DNA from: an uncultured Bacteroidales bacterium
GTDB taxonomy: Bacteria; Bacteroidota; Bacteroidia; Bacteroidales; UBA932
Length of the DNA stretch: 60,146 nt
Direction of reading: 5' to 3'
Assembly (NCBI GenBank): GCA_900317845.1
Contig: ONII01000013.1
Coordinates: forward strand, 1-60,146
Shown here one piece after another: positions 23,842 to 32,553 of this stretch (positions within the stretch are counted from its first letter, which is position 1; every line of letters begins with the position of its first letter). The notes under the pieces are model-generated. The model saw only the letters and a program-made list of their open reading frames with translations, was not told where the DNA came from and made no database searches. The translations under genes and the position numbers were made by a program.

Positions 23842-24744
23842 ATGCTGCTGGTGGATTTTCTGAAGGAGGGGATTGCCGCCCTGGAACCGCTGTACCCGAC
23901 GGCGGAGGCGCGGAATATGGTACTGATGCTGTGTGAGGAAACCATCGGCACCAAAAATTACACGCATATTGTAGAGCCGCAGTACAAGATTGACAAGAAG
24001 GGGGAGAAAGCCCTGCTGGACGGCTTGTCGCGGCTGCAGAAGGGGGAACCCATCCAATATGTGACGGGGCGCGCGGAGTTCTGCGGGCGCGTGTTCCACG
24101 TGACGCCGGATGTGCTCATCCCGCGTCCGGAGACAGAACTGCTGGTGCGGGAGGCCATCAAGATTGCCAGCCGGATCAAGCGCATGCGAAGCCCCTATGG
24201 AAAGGCGGCAGAGCCGGTGCGGGTACTGGATTTGTGCACGGGGTCGGGCAACATCGCCTGGTCGCTGGCGCTGTCGGTGCCCGGGGCCCGCGTGGTGGGG
24301 GTGGATATCTCCACCGGCGCGCTTTCCGTGGCCAGCGGGCAGGATTTTTTCACCGAACTTAAAACGACCGGGGCCTTGGCGCCCACCTTCATTGCCGCGG
24401 ATATCCTGGATACGGAGCAGGAGTTTTCCTTCGGCCCGTTCGACCTTGTCCTGTCCAATCCGCCCTATATTATGGAAAAGGAGAAAGGGTTGCTGCGGCG
24501 GAATGTGCTGGATTATGAGCCTTCGCGCGCGCTCTTTGTTCCGGACGAGGATCCGCTTCTGTTTTACCGGGCCGTGGTGCGTTGGTCGCATCGTTTCCTG
24601 TCGCCGGAAGGGAAGGGCCTTACGGAAATCAACGAGGTCCTGGGAAAGGAGACCGAGGGTCTTTTCCGCGATTCGGGCTTTTCGGAGACATCGCTCGTAA
24701 CGGATTTTTACGACAAAAACCGTTTCGTCTTTTACAAGAAATAG
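23842..24744 (+). CDS. prmC: Peptide chain release factor N5-glutamine methyltransferase
   Basis: Protein of 300 residues. A helical N-terminal substrate domain (about 1-80, with LSRLQKGEPIQYVTGRAEFCG) is followed by the Rossmann methyltransferase domain: VLIPRPETELLV, then VLDLCTGSGNIAWSLAL (SAM loop) and the catalytic NPPY (VLSNPPYIMEKEK), which holds the glutamine side chain. It methylates the GGQ glutamine of RF1 and RF2. Last gene of the PBP1A-ddl-prmC operon. The middle contains a slightly unusual insertion (RIKRMRSPYGKAAEPV) before motif I. Confidence 0.93.
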   Translation: MLLVDFLKEGIAALEPLYPTAEARNMVLMLCEETIGTKNYTHIVEPQYKIDKKGEKALLDGLSRLQKGEPIQYVTGRAEFCGRVFHVTPDVLIPRPETELLVREAIKIASRIKRMRSPYGKAAEPVRVLDLCTGSGNIAWSLALSVPGARVVGVDISTGALSVASGQDFFTELKTTGALAPTFIAADILDTEQEFSFGPFDLVLSNPPYIMEKEKGLLRRNVLDYEPSRALFVPDEDPLLFYRAVVRWSHRFLSPEGKGLTEINEVLGKETEGLFRDSGFSETSLVTDFYDKNRFVFYKK

Positions 24745-24792
24745 GCCTTCTGCTAGCCCCAGAGGCCTATTATCCGTTTTATTCGTTTGTTT

Positions 24793-24824
24793 TTTGGTTA
24801 CACCGAAACTACTTCCGTACTTTG
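24793..24824 (+). promoter_or_regulatory. Probable promoter of the 24829 lipoprotein gene
   Basis: TTTG (24793-24796) and TACTTTG (24818-24824, one base shorter than TAnnTTTG) are 21 bases apart. The ATG lies only four bases after the -7 element, implying a leaderless or nearly leaderless transcript. The -7 element is also inside the left arm of the terminator hairpin. Confidence 0.5.
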
Positions 24825-24850
24825 CAACATGAAGTACGGAAGTTTTTTTG
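24811..24850 (+). terminator. Terminator whose hairpin encloses the next gene's ATG
   Basis: ACTTCCGTACTT (24811-24822) and AAGTACGGAAGT (24832-24843) are perfect 12-bp arms around the nine-base loop TGCAACATG, followed by six or more T. The loop ends with the start codon of the lipoprotein gene. The element looks like the terminator of the PBP1A-ddl-prmC operon, and it overlaps the promoter and first codons of the next gene. Confidence 0.75.
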
Positions 24851-25977
24851 TGGGCGTTTTAGGCGTCCTGTTCGTGGCCTTGGAAGGCTGTGACAAACAG
24901 AGGGAGGAAGCCCCGTTGCTTCCTCAGGAGAGCCCTCGCAGCGTAATCATGCTGGAGGATGTAGCGCAACTGCTTTCCACGTTGCCGCTGGGCGTGGAGC
25001 AAATGGTAGAGGTACAGGATGCCACCGGGGCGTCGGCAGGGAACGGGTACGACGAAGAGTACCGCATGCGGGATTTGTTTGCCTCGCCGGGGCGCGGGGT
25101 AGGAGAGACGGCCGATACCAAAGCGGGGAAGTATGGTCGGCCGCTCAGGGACCTCCTGCGGGAGGCGCTCGCTACCAAGGCGGCAGATGACGGCTGGCTG
25201 GACTCGCTGGCCCTCTCGGATGTGCAAATCTATTGGCCGGGGGCGGACACTTGGGATGGGCGGCAGCTGCCGATTATTACCTATGATCCGGGAGACGGCG
25301 CCTTGGAGAACGAGGGCTATGAACTGTTGCCGGACGGATCGGCCCGGAAGGTGATGGTGGATGAGCCCATGGCCGCAGAAAGGCCTGTATGGGTGGTGAA
25401 CCGCAATTCGGACGCAGATTACAAGAGCCTGGAGTTGCTCCGTCGGGAGGATCCTTCCTGGGGACAGGGAGGCGGCGGACTCATTGTCAAGGGGGAGACG
25501 GAGGAATTGCGCACCCTGGTGCTGCGCTCTTTCAAGGCCCTGCGGCAATTCGACACATGGTTCTGTGGGGCCAGCGAATTTTGGATCAAAATTGGCGCCG
25601 TGGAGGACTTTACGGCGGCTACGGAGCCGGAGCTGCGGCTGTATCAGCCCAGCATCACAGACTTTATGCTGGTGGTCCGGCGGGACCAGGTAGGGGTGGA
25701 GCAGCCGTTCAACGCCATCCTGGTGTCGGAGTGGACCCAGCAGCTTACCAGCGCTGCGTACATGATGTTGGAGGACGACGGGGGAACCCAGACAACCTGG
25801 AAATGTGCGGCTGTTGTTAAGTACAATTCCAAAAGCTACGGGTTTGAGTTGGAAATTCCCCTGAACAGCCGGGATGACATTGTCTGGCGCGGGGCCCTTA
25901 CCCATGCCTTCATTGAGAAAAACAGCGGCCAGTCCATCCGTTTCGGGGACGTGGAACTGGTTTTGGAACTCATTTAG
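24829..25977 (+). CDS. Unrecognised lipoprotein
   Basis: Protein of 382 residues from ATG 24829: MKYGSFFVGVLGVLFVALEGC, a lipoprotein signal with Cys at 21. The mature part is acidic and soluble, with no motif I recognise. Segments such as IYWPGADTWDGRQLPIITYDPGD, WVVNRNSDADYKSLELLRRED and WKCAAVVKYNSKSYGFELEIPLNSRDDIVWRGALTHAFIE suggest beta-rich domains. A frame extending to 24787 adds 14 unlikely residues. The gene has its own probable promoter, interwoven with the prmC terminator. A surface or periplasmic role is likely, the function unknown. Confidence 0.7.
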   Translation: MKYGSFFVGVLGVLFVALEGCDKQREEAPLLPQESPRSVIMLEDVAQLLSTLPLGVEQMVEVQDATGASAGNGYDEEYRMRDLFASPGRGVGETADTKAGKYGRPLRDLLREALATKAADDGWLDSLALSDVQIYWPGADTWDGRQLPIITYDPGDGALENEGYELLPDGSARKVMVDEPMAAERPVWVVNRNSDADYKSLELLRREDPSWGQGGGGLIVKGETEELRTLVLRSFKALRQFDTWFCGASEFWIKIGAVEDFTAATEPELRLYQPSITDFMLVVRRDQVGVEQPFNAILVSEWTQQLTSAAYMMLEDDGGTQTTWKCAAVVKYNSKSYGFELEIPLNSRDDIVWRGALTHAFIEKNSGQSIRFGDVELVLELI

Positions 25978-25997
25978 GTCAAGATGGAGGACTGGGT

Positions 25998-27722
25998 TCA
26001 GGATTGACGCACGGTCATTTCGCACACTGCGCAGTGGAAATCCAGGCGGAGCCGCTCTTTTCCGTTGATGAGAAAGAGGGGTTCTGCCTTTTTTGCCTTC
26101 CCTTGTTTGGGGCACAGGCCCAGTTCATGGCGCACGCAGTATTTGGAGCGCATGAGTTCCCCGTCGGAAGCGTAGGTGAGCTGGAAGGTCGTGTCTGGGT
26201 TTACCTTACCCCGGTATAGCGGCAAGGCCTTCACGGGCTGCTCTTCCAGCCGCTCTGCCAAATCCCTGCGGATGCCGTTGATGGCCGATACCGGCAGGAA
26301 AGGAACGGGGCCGTTCACCTGGATGGCCGGCGGCAGAAAGGCATAATGCCCGCTGCGCTTTCCCAGCTGGTCCCGGAGGGTTTGGAGCATGCGGTCCGGG
26401 TCTTTGGCAACAGTATCGGCACTAAAAGGGAGCTGTTCTGCGGCCTGGCGCCCATCCTCTGACCGCGCCTCAACAGACAGGGCGCCCGCTTGAATGGTCA
26501 CGGACAGGCTTACCTCTACTTCCCGCACAGGCTTTGCGGCCTCCAGTTGCTTTTCAAAGGCCGCAGAGATGTTCCGATAGAGTTTTTGTCCTTCCCTGAG
26601 GCCCTCCGGCCTGCGGCAGAAGAGGGTGTAACCTTGGCACACATCGGCCCGGAAACCGGTGATGCTGCCGTCCTTGTTTACAAAGGCAAAACCGTCGCCG
26701 TTGGACAGTGCCAAGTCCGCAGTAGCGGGGCTCAGGACCAGGCCGTCCGCCTTCAGGCGTGCAACCGTTCCTACATATTCGCCCATGGACTTGGGTGCGT
26801 CCATGGCGGCCCATTGCCCGCGCTCGCCATCCAGGAACAGTTCCGTGTACCCGCGGTTGAAGGTTTTCTGCAGGTTGGGCGTAAACCCGCCGCGAACCTG
26901 CCCGAAGGAGCTTCTGCGGTAGCGGTCCGGGTGCTTCCGGATGAGTGCGTCCAGGGCCTCTGAGTAGGCCTTGACCACGTTTCGGACATAGGATTCGTTC
27001 TTTAATCGACCCTCAATCTTGAAGGAAGAGACCCCTGCTTCCGCCAGGTCCTCCAGGCGGTGGATGAGCTGGTAGTCCTTCAGGGAGAGGAGGGCCTTGT
27101 TGCGCACCAGCACCTTGCCGGAAGCGTCTTGCAGGTCGTACAGGTTGCGGCAAGGCTGTGCACAGGCACCCCGGTTGGCGCTGCGGCCGGTGAGATATTC
27201 TGAAAGGTAGCACTGGCCGCTGTAGCATACGCAAAGCGCACCGTGCACAAAGAACTCGATTTCTGTGTTTACGGACCGGCTGATTGCCCTGATTTGGTCC
27301 AGGGACAGTTCCCGTTCCAGGACCAATCGGCCAAAGCCCAGGTTTTCCAGTCCTTGCGCCTTTTGAGGGGTGCGGATGGCGCACTGGGTAGAGGCGTGCA
27401 TGACAAGGGTGCTGCTCATGCCCAGCACGGCAGGGTCCTGGACGATGAGTGCGTCCACCCCGGCCTCCTCCAACTGCCTCACCAGCGCACGGGCCTGCGG
27501 AATCTCCTCCCTCTCCAGCAAGGTGTTCACGGTGGCATAAATGCGTACCCCGAAGCGGTGAGCATAGGTGCACAGTTCCCGGATATCCTCCACGCTGTTT
27601 CCGGCCGCTTGCCGGGCCCCGAACGCCGGGCCGGCAATGTACACGGCATCCGCCCCGCAGTCTATGGCCGCGATGCCAATCTGTGCCGTCCGTGCCGGCG
27701 CCAACAGTTCCAGGGCAATCAT
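25998..27722 (-). CDS. U32-family peptidase-like protein (RlhA/TrhP type)
   Basis: Protein of 574 residues from ATG 27722 (MIALELLAPARTAQIGIAAI). It has a TIM-barrel-like N-terminal half with GADAVYIAGPAFGAR and LVMHASTQCAIRTPQ, and the U32 signature EFFVHGALCVCYSGQCYLSEYL followed by RGACAQPCRNLYDL, whose cysteines probably bind a metal or Fe-S cluster. Family members include RlhA, which hydroxylates 23S rRNA cytidine, and the tRNA-hydroxylating TrhP; the length and C-terminal domain are nearer RlhA, but I do not assign it. The C-terminal RLRLDFHCAVCEMTV carries further cysteines. A terminator of the upstream gene precedes it. Confidence 0.82.
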   Translation of the reverse strand: MIALELLAPARTAQIGIAAIDCGADAVYIAGPAFGARQAAGNSVEDIRELCTYAHRFGVRIYATVNTLLEREEIPQARALVRQLEEAGVDALIVQDPAVLGMSSTLVMHASTQCAIRTPQKAQGLENLGFGRLVLERELSLDQIRAISRSVNTEIEFFVHGALCVCYSGQCYLSEYLTGRSANRGACAQPCRNLYDLQDASGKVLVRNKALLSLKDYQLIHRLEDLAEAGVSSFKIEGRLKNESYVRNVVKAYSEALDALIRKHPDRYRRSSFGQVRGGFTPNLQKTFNRGYTELFLDGERGQWAAMDAPKSMGEYVGTVARLKADGLVLSPATADLALSNGDGFAFVNKDGSITGFRADVCQGYTLFCRRPEGLREGQKLYRNISAAFEKQLEAAKPVREVEVSLSVTIQAGALSVEARSEDGRQAAEQLPFSADTVAKDPDRMLQTLRDQLGKRSGHYAFLPPAIQVNGPVPFLPVSAINGIRRDLAERLEEQPVKALPLYRGKVNPDTTFQLTYASDGELMRSKYCVRHELGLCPKQGKAKKAEPLFLINGKERLRLDFHCAVCEMTVRQS

Positions 27723-27731
27723 ACTGCAAAC

Positions 27732-27753
27732 AAGCCCGGCGTGAACCGGGCTT
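27732..27753 (-). terminator. Intrinsic terminator after the TPR gene
   Basis: On the minus strand, AAGCCCGG and CCGGGCTT pair around a short loop, with TTGTTTG following; on the plus strand CTTTT follows. It separates the TPR gene (ending 27778) from the U32 gene (starting 27722). Confidence 0.65.
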
Positions 27754-27777
27754 TTGGGGCAATGGGCTTTTAAAGCC

Positions 27778-28701
27778 TTACAGGGTCTTGAGCTGGGCCT
27801 CGGCCTGGGCGGCGTACTTGGTGCCGGCGAGCTTCTGGTAGTACTCTTTGGCGGTAGCCTTGTCACCGGCCTTCTGGGCGGTGGCGGCGATGGTGAACAT
27901 GATGTCCGCGGCGTTCTTGGCGTTGGGGCTCAGTTCCAGGTATTTCTTGTAGGCCTCGATGGCCTGGGCGCTCTTGCCGGCTTTGGTCTGGGCGCTGGCG
28001 ATGAGCATATAGGCGTTGCCGCTCTCTACGTAGCTGTTGGACTGCTCCAGGGCCTCGATGGCTTCGGCGTTCTTACCGGCCTTCAGCAGGGCCTGGCCTT
28101 TCTTGAGGTAGGTGGTGGACAGCAGCTTGGGAGCCTGGGCTTCACCCAGTTCATTGGCCTTGGTGAGGGCTGCGATGGCACCTTCTGCGTCTCCGCCCTG
28201 CATCAGGGACTGGCCCAGCAGGAGCTGCGCCTGGCCATTTTCCGGCTCAATAGCAGTCAGTTCCTTAAAGGTAGCGGCTGCACCGGCGAAATCCTTGGCC
28301 TTGAGCAGGGAAGAACCCTTGCGGAGGTATACGTTGGGGACAAGTTCCGTGGCCTCTTGGGCTACTTCCTCGGCCTCGTATTCCGCGGCTACAGTCTTAA
28401 CTTCTGCCAGGGTGGCGAGGGCGTTGTCGTAATTGGCCTCGTTAATCTGCTCCTTGGCGATGGACATAAGCGTGCCGGGGATAATCTCTTTGCACTTGGC
28501 AACAAGCTCTGCGGCTTCCTCGCCTTCGCACTGGGCGGCCTCTGCCAGGGCGGCGCGGAACTGGGCCAGGGCCTCCGTCTTATTGGTCTCCAGGGCGGTT
28601 GCTCCGGCATTGAACGTTTCTACGGCTTTTTTGAAATCTTGCGCGGTAACCACTGCTGCGGCAAGCCCGAAGGCTGCAAGTGCTACAAAAAATCTTTTCA
28701 T
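27778..28701 (-). CDS. Secreted tetratricopeptide-repeat protein
   Basis: Protein of 307 residues from ATG 28701 (MKRFFVALAAFGLAAAVVTAQ, signal peptide cleaved near 20). The mature part is a run of helical TPR-type repeats: KAVETFNAGATALETNKTEALAQFRAAL, LRKGSSLLKAKDFAGAAATFKELTAIEP, AQLLLGQSLMQGGDAEGAIAALTKA, YLKKGQALLKAGKNAEAIEAL and AQKAGDKATAKEYYQKLAG. It probably acts as a periplasmic scaffold. It is divergent from the M16-like gene, and their 97-base spacer holds promoters for both. Alanine-rich composition is notable. Confidence 0.88.
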   Translation of the reverse strand: MKRFFVALAAFGLAAAVVTAQDFKKAVETFNAGATALETNKTEALAQFRAALAEAAQCEGEEAAELVAKCKEIIPGTLMSIAKEQINEANYDNALATLAEVKTVAAEYEAEEVAQEATELVPNVYLRKGSSLLKAKDFAGAAATFKELTAIEPENGQAQLLLGQSLMQGGDAEGAIAALTKANELGEAQAPKLLSTTYLKKGQALLKAGKNAEAIEALEQSNSYVESGNAYMLIASAQTKAGKSAQAIEAYKKYLELSPNAKNAADIMFTIAATAQKAGDKATAKEYYQKLAGTKYAAQAEAQLKTL

Positions 28702-28748
28702 GGCTCTTCTCTTTATTGATAAGTTATACATATTCGTAGGGTCCACAA

Positions 28749-28781
28749 TTTGCAAAAATAGCAAAAATAGTTGTAATTTTG
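28749..28781 (+). promoter_or_regulatory. Promoter of the M16-like gene
   Basis: TTTG (28749-28752) and TAATTTTG (28774-28781) are 21 bases apart, a good Bacteroidota promoter; the ATG follows 17 bases later. On the opposite strand two tandem TATTTTTG elements in the same spacer could serve the TPR gene. Confidence 0.7.
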
Positions 28782-28798
28782 CACGAAATTACCTTAAA

Positions 28799-31318
28799 AT
28801 GAAGACTCGGCAGTACAAATACCTCATTCTGACGCTCTGCGCCCTGCTCTCTTTTTCAAGAATAGTGCCAGCGCAGACCCAGTTGCCGCCGCTACCCATT
28901 GACTCGCGTATCCAGAAAGGCACCCTGGGCTGTGGCGTTACCTATTACATGGTAACGGACCCCACGGTAAAAGGCTATGCCGACGTTGCCATCGTCCAGC
29001 GCGACGAGCCGCTGTCGGAAGCCAAGCGCAGTACCCTCCGGAGCAGCCTCCTGAGCCGGCTGAGCATTGCGCCCGGCCCGGATGGCTATCTTTCCGACAC
29101 GGACGGCTCCACCGTCTACCGGTTCTGCCAGGTTCCCTTTTACCGGCCGGAGGCCCTGGATTCCACGCTGCTCTATACGTTTGGTCTGGTGGCCCAGTCC
29201 AAGGCCCAGCAGGCGGTGATTGTCAGCGGCGATATCGACGCCGTGGAGCTGAAAAAGAAGCTGGACATCTTCTCCATGCTGGTGCCGCGCATGCTGGTAA
29301 AGACCAACCACCAGCCGGACTATGTCTGGGAGCCCTCGCCGGCCCCCATCGTCCAGTTTTATCCGGACGGCAGCGCCCGCGTGAGCATTTCTTACGACAG
29401 CGCCCGCATCCCCTTCCAGTACATGAATACAGCCCAGGCGCTGGTGACAGACCTCTTCGGCCTGGAATTCCAGGTCCTTTTGCGGCACCGGCTGGAACGC
29501 AATTTCCGCGCAGCCGGCATCCCCTACGGCAGCATTGACTTCCATGCCCTTCGCAGTGCCGATTATGGCGATGACGAGCGCTATACCGTGTCCATGCGCG
29601 TGGCGCCGGAGAACCTGCACAACACCATGCGCCTGATGTCCAATACCATTGCCGAAATGGACGCTTTGGGCGTAACGCCGGATGAATTCGCAGAGGCCAA
29701 GAAGGTGCTCATGCCCACCATTTACCGCAAGTGGGTGTCCAAACCCGCTCCCGGTTCGCTGGTGAACCGCTGCATCGCCCATTTCCTGTATGGCGCCAAC
29801 CTGGCCCCCTACGACGAGACGGTGCACCTTTTTTCCCGCAAAAACGTGAGCGACAGTGTGGAAACGCGTCTGTTCAACCGTTTTGCCGATGCCCTCCTGG
29901 AGCAGCTGTCCAACCTCACGTTGGAATACCGGCAGGCCCCGGACTCCCTGGACAAGGACGAGGAACTGTTCTACTACAACCTTTCCTACCTCTACGGCTC
30001 CGTGGTCCGCTCCAATAACGACTACCGCTGGCATGGGGCCGATACCCTGGGCATGCAGGCGAAATGCCCCAAGGTCAAGGTGAAGAGCGAGCGCGTGGAA
30101 CCGGTCTCCGGTGGCACCAGCTGGACCTTCTCCAACGGCATGCGCGTCATCTTCAAGCAGGTGCCCAAAACGGGTATCTTCAACTACGAGCTGCAACTGG
30201 GCGGCGGCCTGGCCCAAATTGGCGACCTTCAGGAAGGGGAGGGCGGCTACATCGGAGACCTTCTTTCGCTGTACGATGCCGCCGGCCTTCCTGCCTGGCA
30301 TTTCCGCGAAGTGCTGGAGGTGAGCGGCGTGAGCATGGATACCCACGTGGACCTGAATAACATGGCCGTGAGCGGCGTGGCACCGTCATCGCAGCTGCCT
30401 TTGCTGCTAAAAGCCTTGCTGGAGCTGGCAAACTACGGAAAACTGAACAGGGACGCATGCGAAGCCTATCGGCAGCAACAGCTCCTGCGGGAAATGACTA
30501 CGGACGATGCCCTGCGCCTTCGTTTCTCGCCCGGCTATCGCTATACGGATGCGCGCATTCCGTCGTCCCTGGGTGCCCAAACCTGGGAAAAGGCGGAGAA
30601 GTATTTTGCCGACCGTTTCTCGCGCATGAACGACGGCGTACTTATCCTTTCCGGAGACCTCGACCAGGCCAGCGTAAAAAAGCTCCTCTGCCAGTATCTG
30701 GGCGGGTTCCGCGTACTCAAGGGCGTGACGCCCCGTCGGCCGGTGTCGTACAGCCCCCGCACGGGTACGCTCACCGTCACGGAGGACGGTCCCGAGAAAG
30801 GGGTTTATGTGTTAATGGAGGCCGATTATCCGGTGACGGCACCGCATTTCTATACCTCCTATGTCGCCCAGGACCTTTTGCAAAAGCGCCTGACCGAGCA
30901 CCTGGCCAATTACGGATTCACAAGCCGGGTGGAAGTGGTGCCCCTGGTACACCCGCGCGAGCGTTTTCAGGTGAAAATCAGTTGCCGGCCGCTTCCGCTC
31001 GGGAATGAGCCTGCCGATGTAGATGAAGTATCGGCCCAGCGAGCCCTTACTGCGGTTCGCGCCGCCGTTAAGGAGGCCTCTACGGAACTGGCCGATGCTG
31101 CTGACCTGGCCTTGTGGAAGGACAAACTGGGCCTGGTGGTGCAGCGGGTAATGGGGAACGCCAGCGGCTTTGTCACCACCCTCCATGCCCGTTATGCCTG
31201 GAACAAAGACATCACCAGCCGTTTCAAAGAAAGTATCGCCGTCGTAACGAAGGAAGACGTCCGGGACTTCCTGCATGCAATGGCGGCCGGTGGACGCGTA
31301 GAATACCTTGTACCATGA
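28799..31318 (+). CDS. M16 peptidase-like protein lacking the zinc motif
   Basis: Protein of 839 residues from ATG 28799 with a signal peptide (MKTRQYKYLILTLCALLSFSRIVPAQ). The two-lobed M16 architecture is visible: N-terminal half with QKGTLGCGVTYYMV and VAIVQRDEPLSE, and a second half beginning WTFSNGMRVIFKQVPKTGIFNYELQLGGGLAQIGDLQEGEGGY, then ERFQVKISCRP near the end. No HxxEH zinc motif is found in either half, so it is probably non-catalytic or has a partner subunit. Periplasmic location is expected. Its stop overlaps the following DUF3109 ATG (ATGA). Confidence 0.75.
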   Translation: MKTRQYKYLILTLCALLSFSRIVPAQTQLPPLPIDSRIQKGTLGCGVTYYMVTDPTVKGYADVAIVQRDEPLSEAKRSTLRSSLLSRLSIAPGPDGYLSDTDGSTVYRFCQVPFYRPEALDSTLLYTFGLVAQSKAQQAVIVSGDIDAVELKKKLDIFSMLVPRMLVKTNHQPDYVWEPSPAPIVQFYPDGSARVSISYDSARIPFQYMNTAQALVTDLFGLEFQVLLRHRLERNFRAAGIPYGSIDFHALRSADYGDDERYTVSMRVAPENLHNTMRLMSNTIAEMDALGVTPDEFAEAKKVLMPTIYRKWVSKPAPGSLVNRCIAHFLYGANLAPYDETVHLFSRKNVSDSVETRLFNRFADALLEQLSNLTLEYRQAPDSLDKDEELFYYNLSYLYGSVVRSNNDYRWHGADTLGMQAKCPKVKVKSERVEPVSGGTSWTFSNGMRVIFKQVPKTGIFNYELQLGGGLAQIGDLQEGEGGYIGDLLSLYDAAGLPAWHFREVLEVSGVSMDTHVDLNNMAVSGVAPSSQLPLLLKALLELANYGKLNRDACEAYRQQQLLREMTTDDALRLRFSPGYRYTDARIPSSLGAQTWEKAEKYFADRFSRMNDGVLILSGDLDQASVKKLLCQYLGGFRVLKGVTPRRPVSYSPRTGTLTVTEDGPEKGVYVLMEADYPVTAPHFYTSYVAQDLLQKRLTEHLANYGFTSRVEVVPLVHPRERFQVKISCRPLPLGNEPADVDEVSAQRALTAVRAAVKEASTELADAADLALWKDKLGLVVQRVMGNASGFVTTLHARYAWNKDITSRFKESIAVVTKEDVRDFLHAMAAGGRVEYLVP

Positions 31319-31914
31319 GCAGTGCATTTGGAACCATTATCGAGATAGGGGACATCCTGGTTTCTGAGGATGTGGTACTGGAGTTTTTCGCCTGTGACTA
31401 TGCCGTTTGCAAGGGCAAATGCTGCATCATTGGCGACAGCGGTGCGCCGCTTAAGGAAGAGGAATTGGAGCCGATAGAAGCCAATTACGCCTCCTTCAGC
31501 CCGCTCATGACCCCTCAGGGCCGTGCCGCCGTGGAAGCCAAGGGCTTTTTCGAGATTGACCGCGACGGGGACCTGGTGACCCCGCTCGTACCCGGCAGCG
31601 AGGAGTGCGCCTTCTGCCACTTTGAGGACGGGAGCTGCTTCTGCGCCATCGAGCGGCAGTTTTGCAAAGGGCTGTCCAGCTTCAAAAAGCCCATTTCCTG
31701 CTCCCTGTATCCCATCCGCGTGACGGAACTGGGCGGTGGCCGGGTAGGGCTGAACCTTCACCGCTGGAATATCTGCAAGGAGGCCTATGAAAAAGGGCGC
31801 CGCGAAGGAATCCGGGTGTACCAGTTCCTTCGCGGACCGCTCACAGATGCCTTTGGGGAGGAGTTTTACTCCGCCTTGGAAGCGGCTGCCAAAATGCTCA
31901 TTGCAGCCTCATAG
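31315..31914 (+). CDS. DUF3109 family protein
   Basis: Protein of 199 residues from ATG 31315, translationally coupled to the M16-like gene by ATGA. The many conserved cysteines of DUF3109 are present: FFACDYAVCKGKCCIIGDSGAPL, then SEECAFCHFEDGSCFCAIERQFCKG and KPISCSLYPIRV, then NLHRWNICKEAY, suggesting metal or Fe-S binding like related YkgJ-type proteins. It is cytoplasmic and its function unknown. Its last 49 bases overlap the end of the opposite-strand DUF2007 gene. Confidence 0.88.
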   Translation: MSSAFGTIIEIGDILVSEDVVLEFFACDYAVCKGKCCIIGDSGAPLKEEELEPIEANYASFSPLMTPQGRAAVEAKGFFEIDRDGDLVTPLVPGSEECAFCHFEDGSCFCAIERQFCKGLSSFKKPISCSLYPIRVTELGGGRVGLNLHRWNICKEAYEKGRREGIRVYQFLRGPLTDAFGEEFYSALEAAAKMLIAAS

Positions 31915-32093
31915 TCATTTTCATTCACTTTTACCTCGATGGCCCTTGCAAAGGCCAGGGAAGGGTAGGAGGAGTCGGCGCCAAAGACGCCGGCCGGGAT
32001 GCCGTTGTCTCCCAGCAGTGCTACGCACATGTCGGCCTGGACCTTCTCGGTGAAGGTGGCCACGGTTTTGAAGGATTGGGTATCAGTTGCCAT
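31866..32093 (-). CDS. DUF2007-type small signal-transducing-like protein
   Basis: Protein of 75 residues (MATDTQSFKTVATFTEKVQAD). It has the DUF2007 fold pattern: a strand and helix with MCVALLGDNGIPAGVFGADSS, then AIEVKVNENDYEAAMSILAA. These small ferredoxin-like domains are often called putative signal-transducing proteins. It is the last gene of the minus-strand hemW operon, its start overlapping the previous gene by eleven bases, and it overlaps the 3' end of the DUF3109 gene by 49 bases tail to tail. Confidence 0.78.
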   Translation of the reverse strand: MATDTQSFKTVATFTEKVQADMCVALLGDNGIPAGVFGADSSYPSLAFARAIEVKVNENDYEAAMSILAAASKAE

Positions 32094-32553
32094 AGCTATT
32101 GATTTTATGGTCTATCGCGGAAACAATGCGGGCCAGGTCCCGTACCAGGCCTTCTGCCTGGAAACCGCCCAGTACCGGCTCGATGGTGATGCTGTCCTCC
32201 CACAGGCGCATGACGCGCATGAAGGTGGAGGTGTGGTGGTATTTGCGGCCGCCGTTTTCCGTTTCGCCGGCCTTCTCATAACCGCGGGAGGCCATGGCGG
32301 CGTCTATGCGGGCCCAGTATTCTGCCGGGTCCCCTTGGGCGTGGATGGTCCGTTTGCCATAGCCAAAATGCGGGTATGCCAGCGAAACGAGGGCGAACAT
32401 GGCGGCAATGTAGCCGATGGACGTCCAGCCTTGCTGAAAGGCCACGGAAACGTCACGGTCGATGAAGCCCGTGAGCATGAGCGCGCCAATAATCACGACA
32501 AAGAGGATGCAGATTTGCAGCAGGTATTTGAAAGCTCTTCTAAGGTAGGTCAT
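32083..32553 (-). CDS. Membrane-anchored protein of the hemW operon, unknown
   Basis: Protein of 156 residues from ATG 32553. Two N-terminal membrane helices (about 10-30, LLQICILFVVIIGALMLTGF, and 43-61, IGYIAAMFALVSLAYPHFGYG) are followed by a soluble domain of about 90 residues (IHAQGDPAEYWARIDAAMASRGYEKAGETENGGRKYHHTSTFMRVMRLWEDSITIEP) that looks like a small alpha/beta fold. I do not recognise a family. The ATG overlaps the hemW stop (ATGA) and its end overlaps DUF2007, so it is co-translated with both. Confidence 0.72.
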   Translation of the reverse strand: MTYLRRAFKYLLQICILFVVIIGALMLTGFIDRDVSVAFQQGWTSIGYIAAMFALVSLAYPHFGYGKRTIHAQGDPAEYWARIDAAMASRGYEKAGETENGGRKYHHTSTFMRVMRLWEDSITIEPVLGGFQAEGLVRDLARIVSAIDHKINSYGN

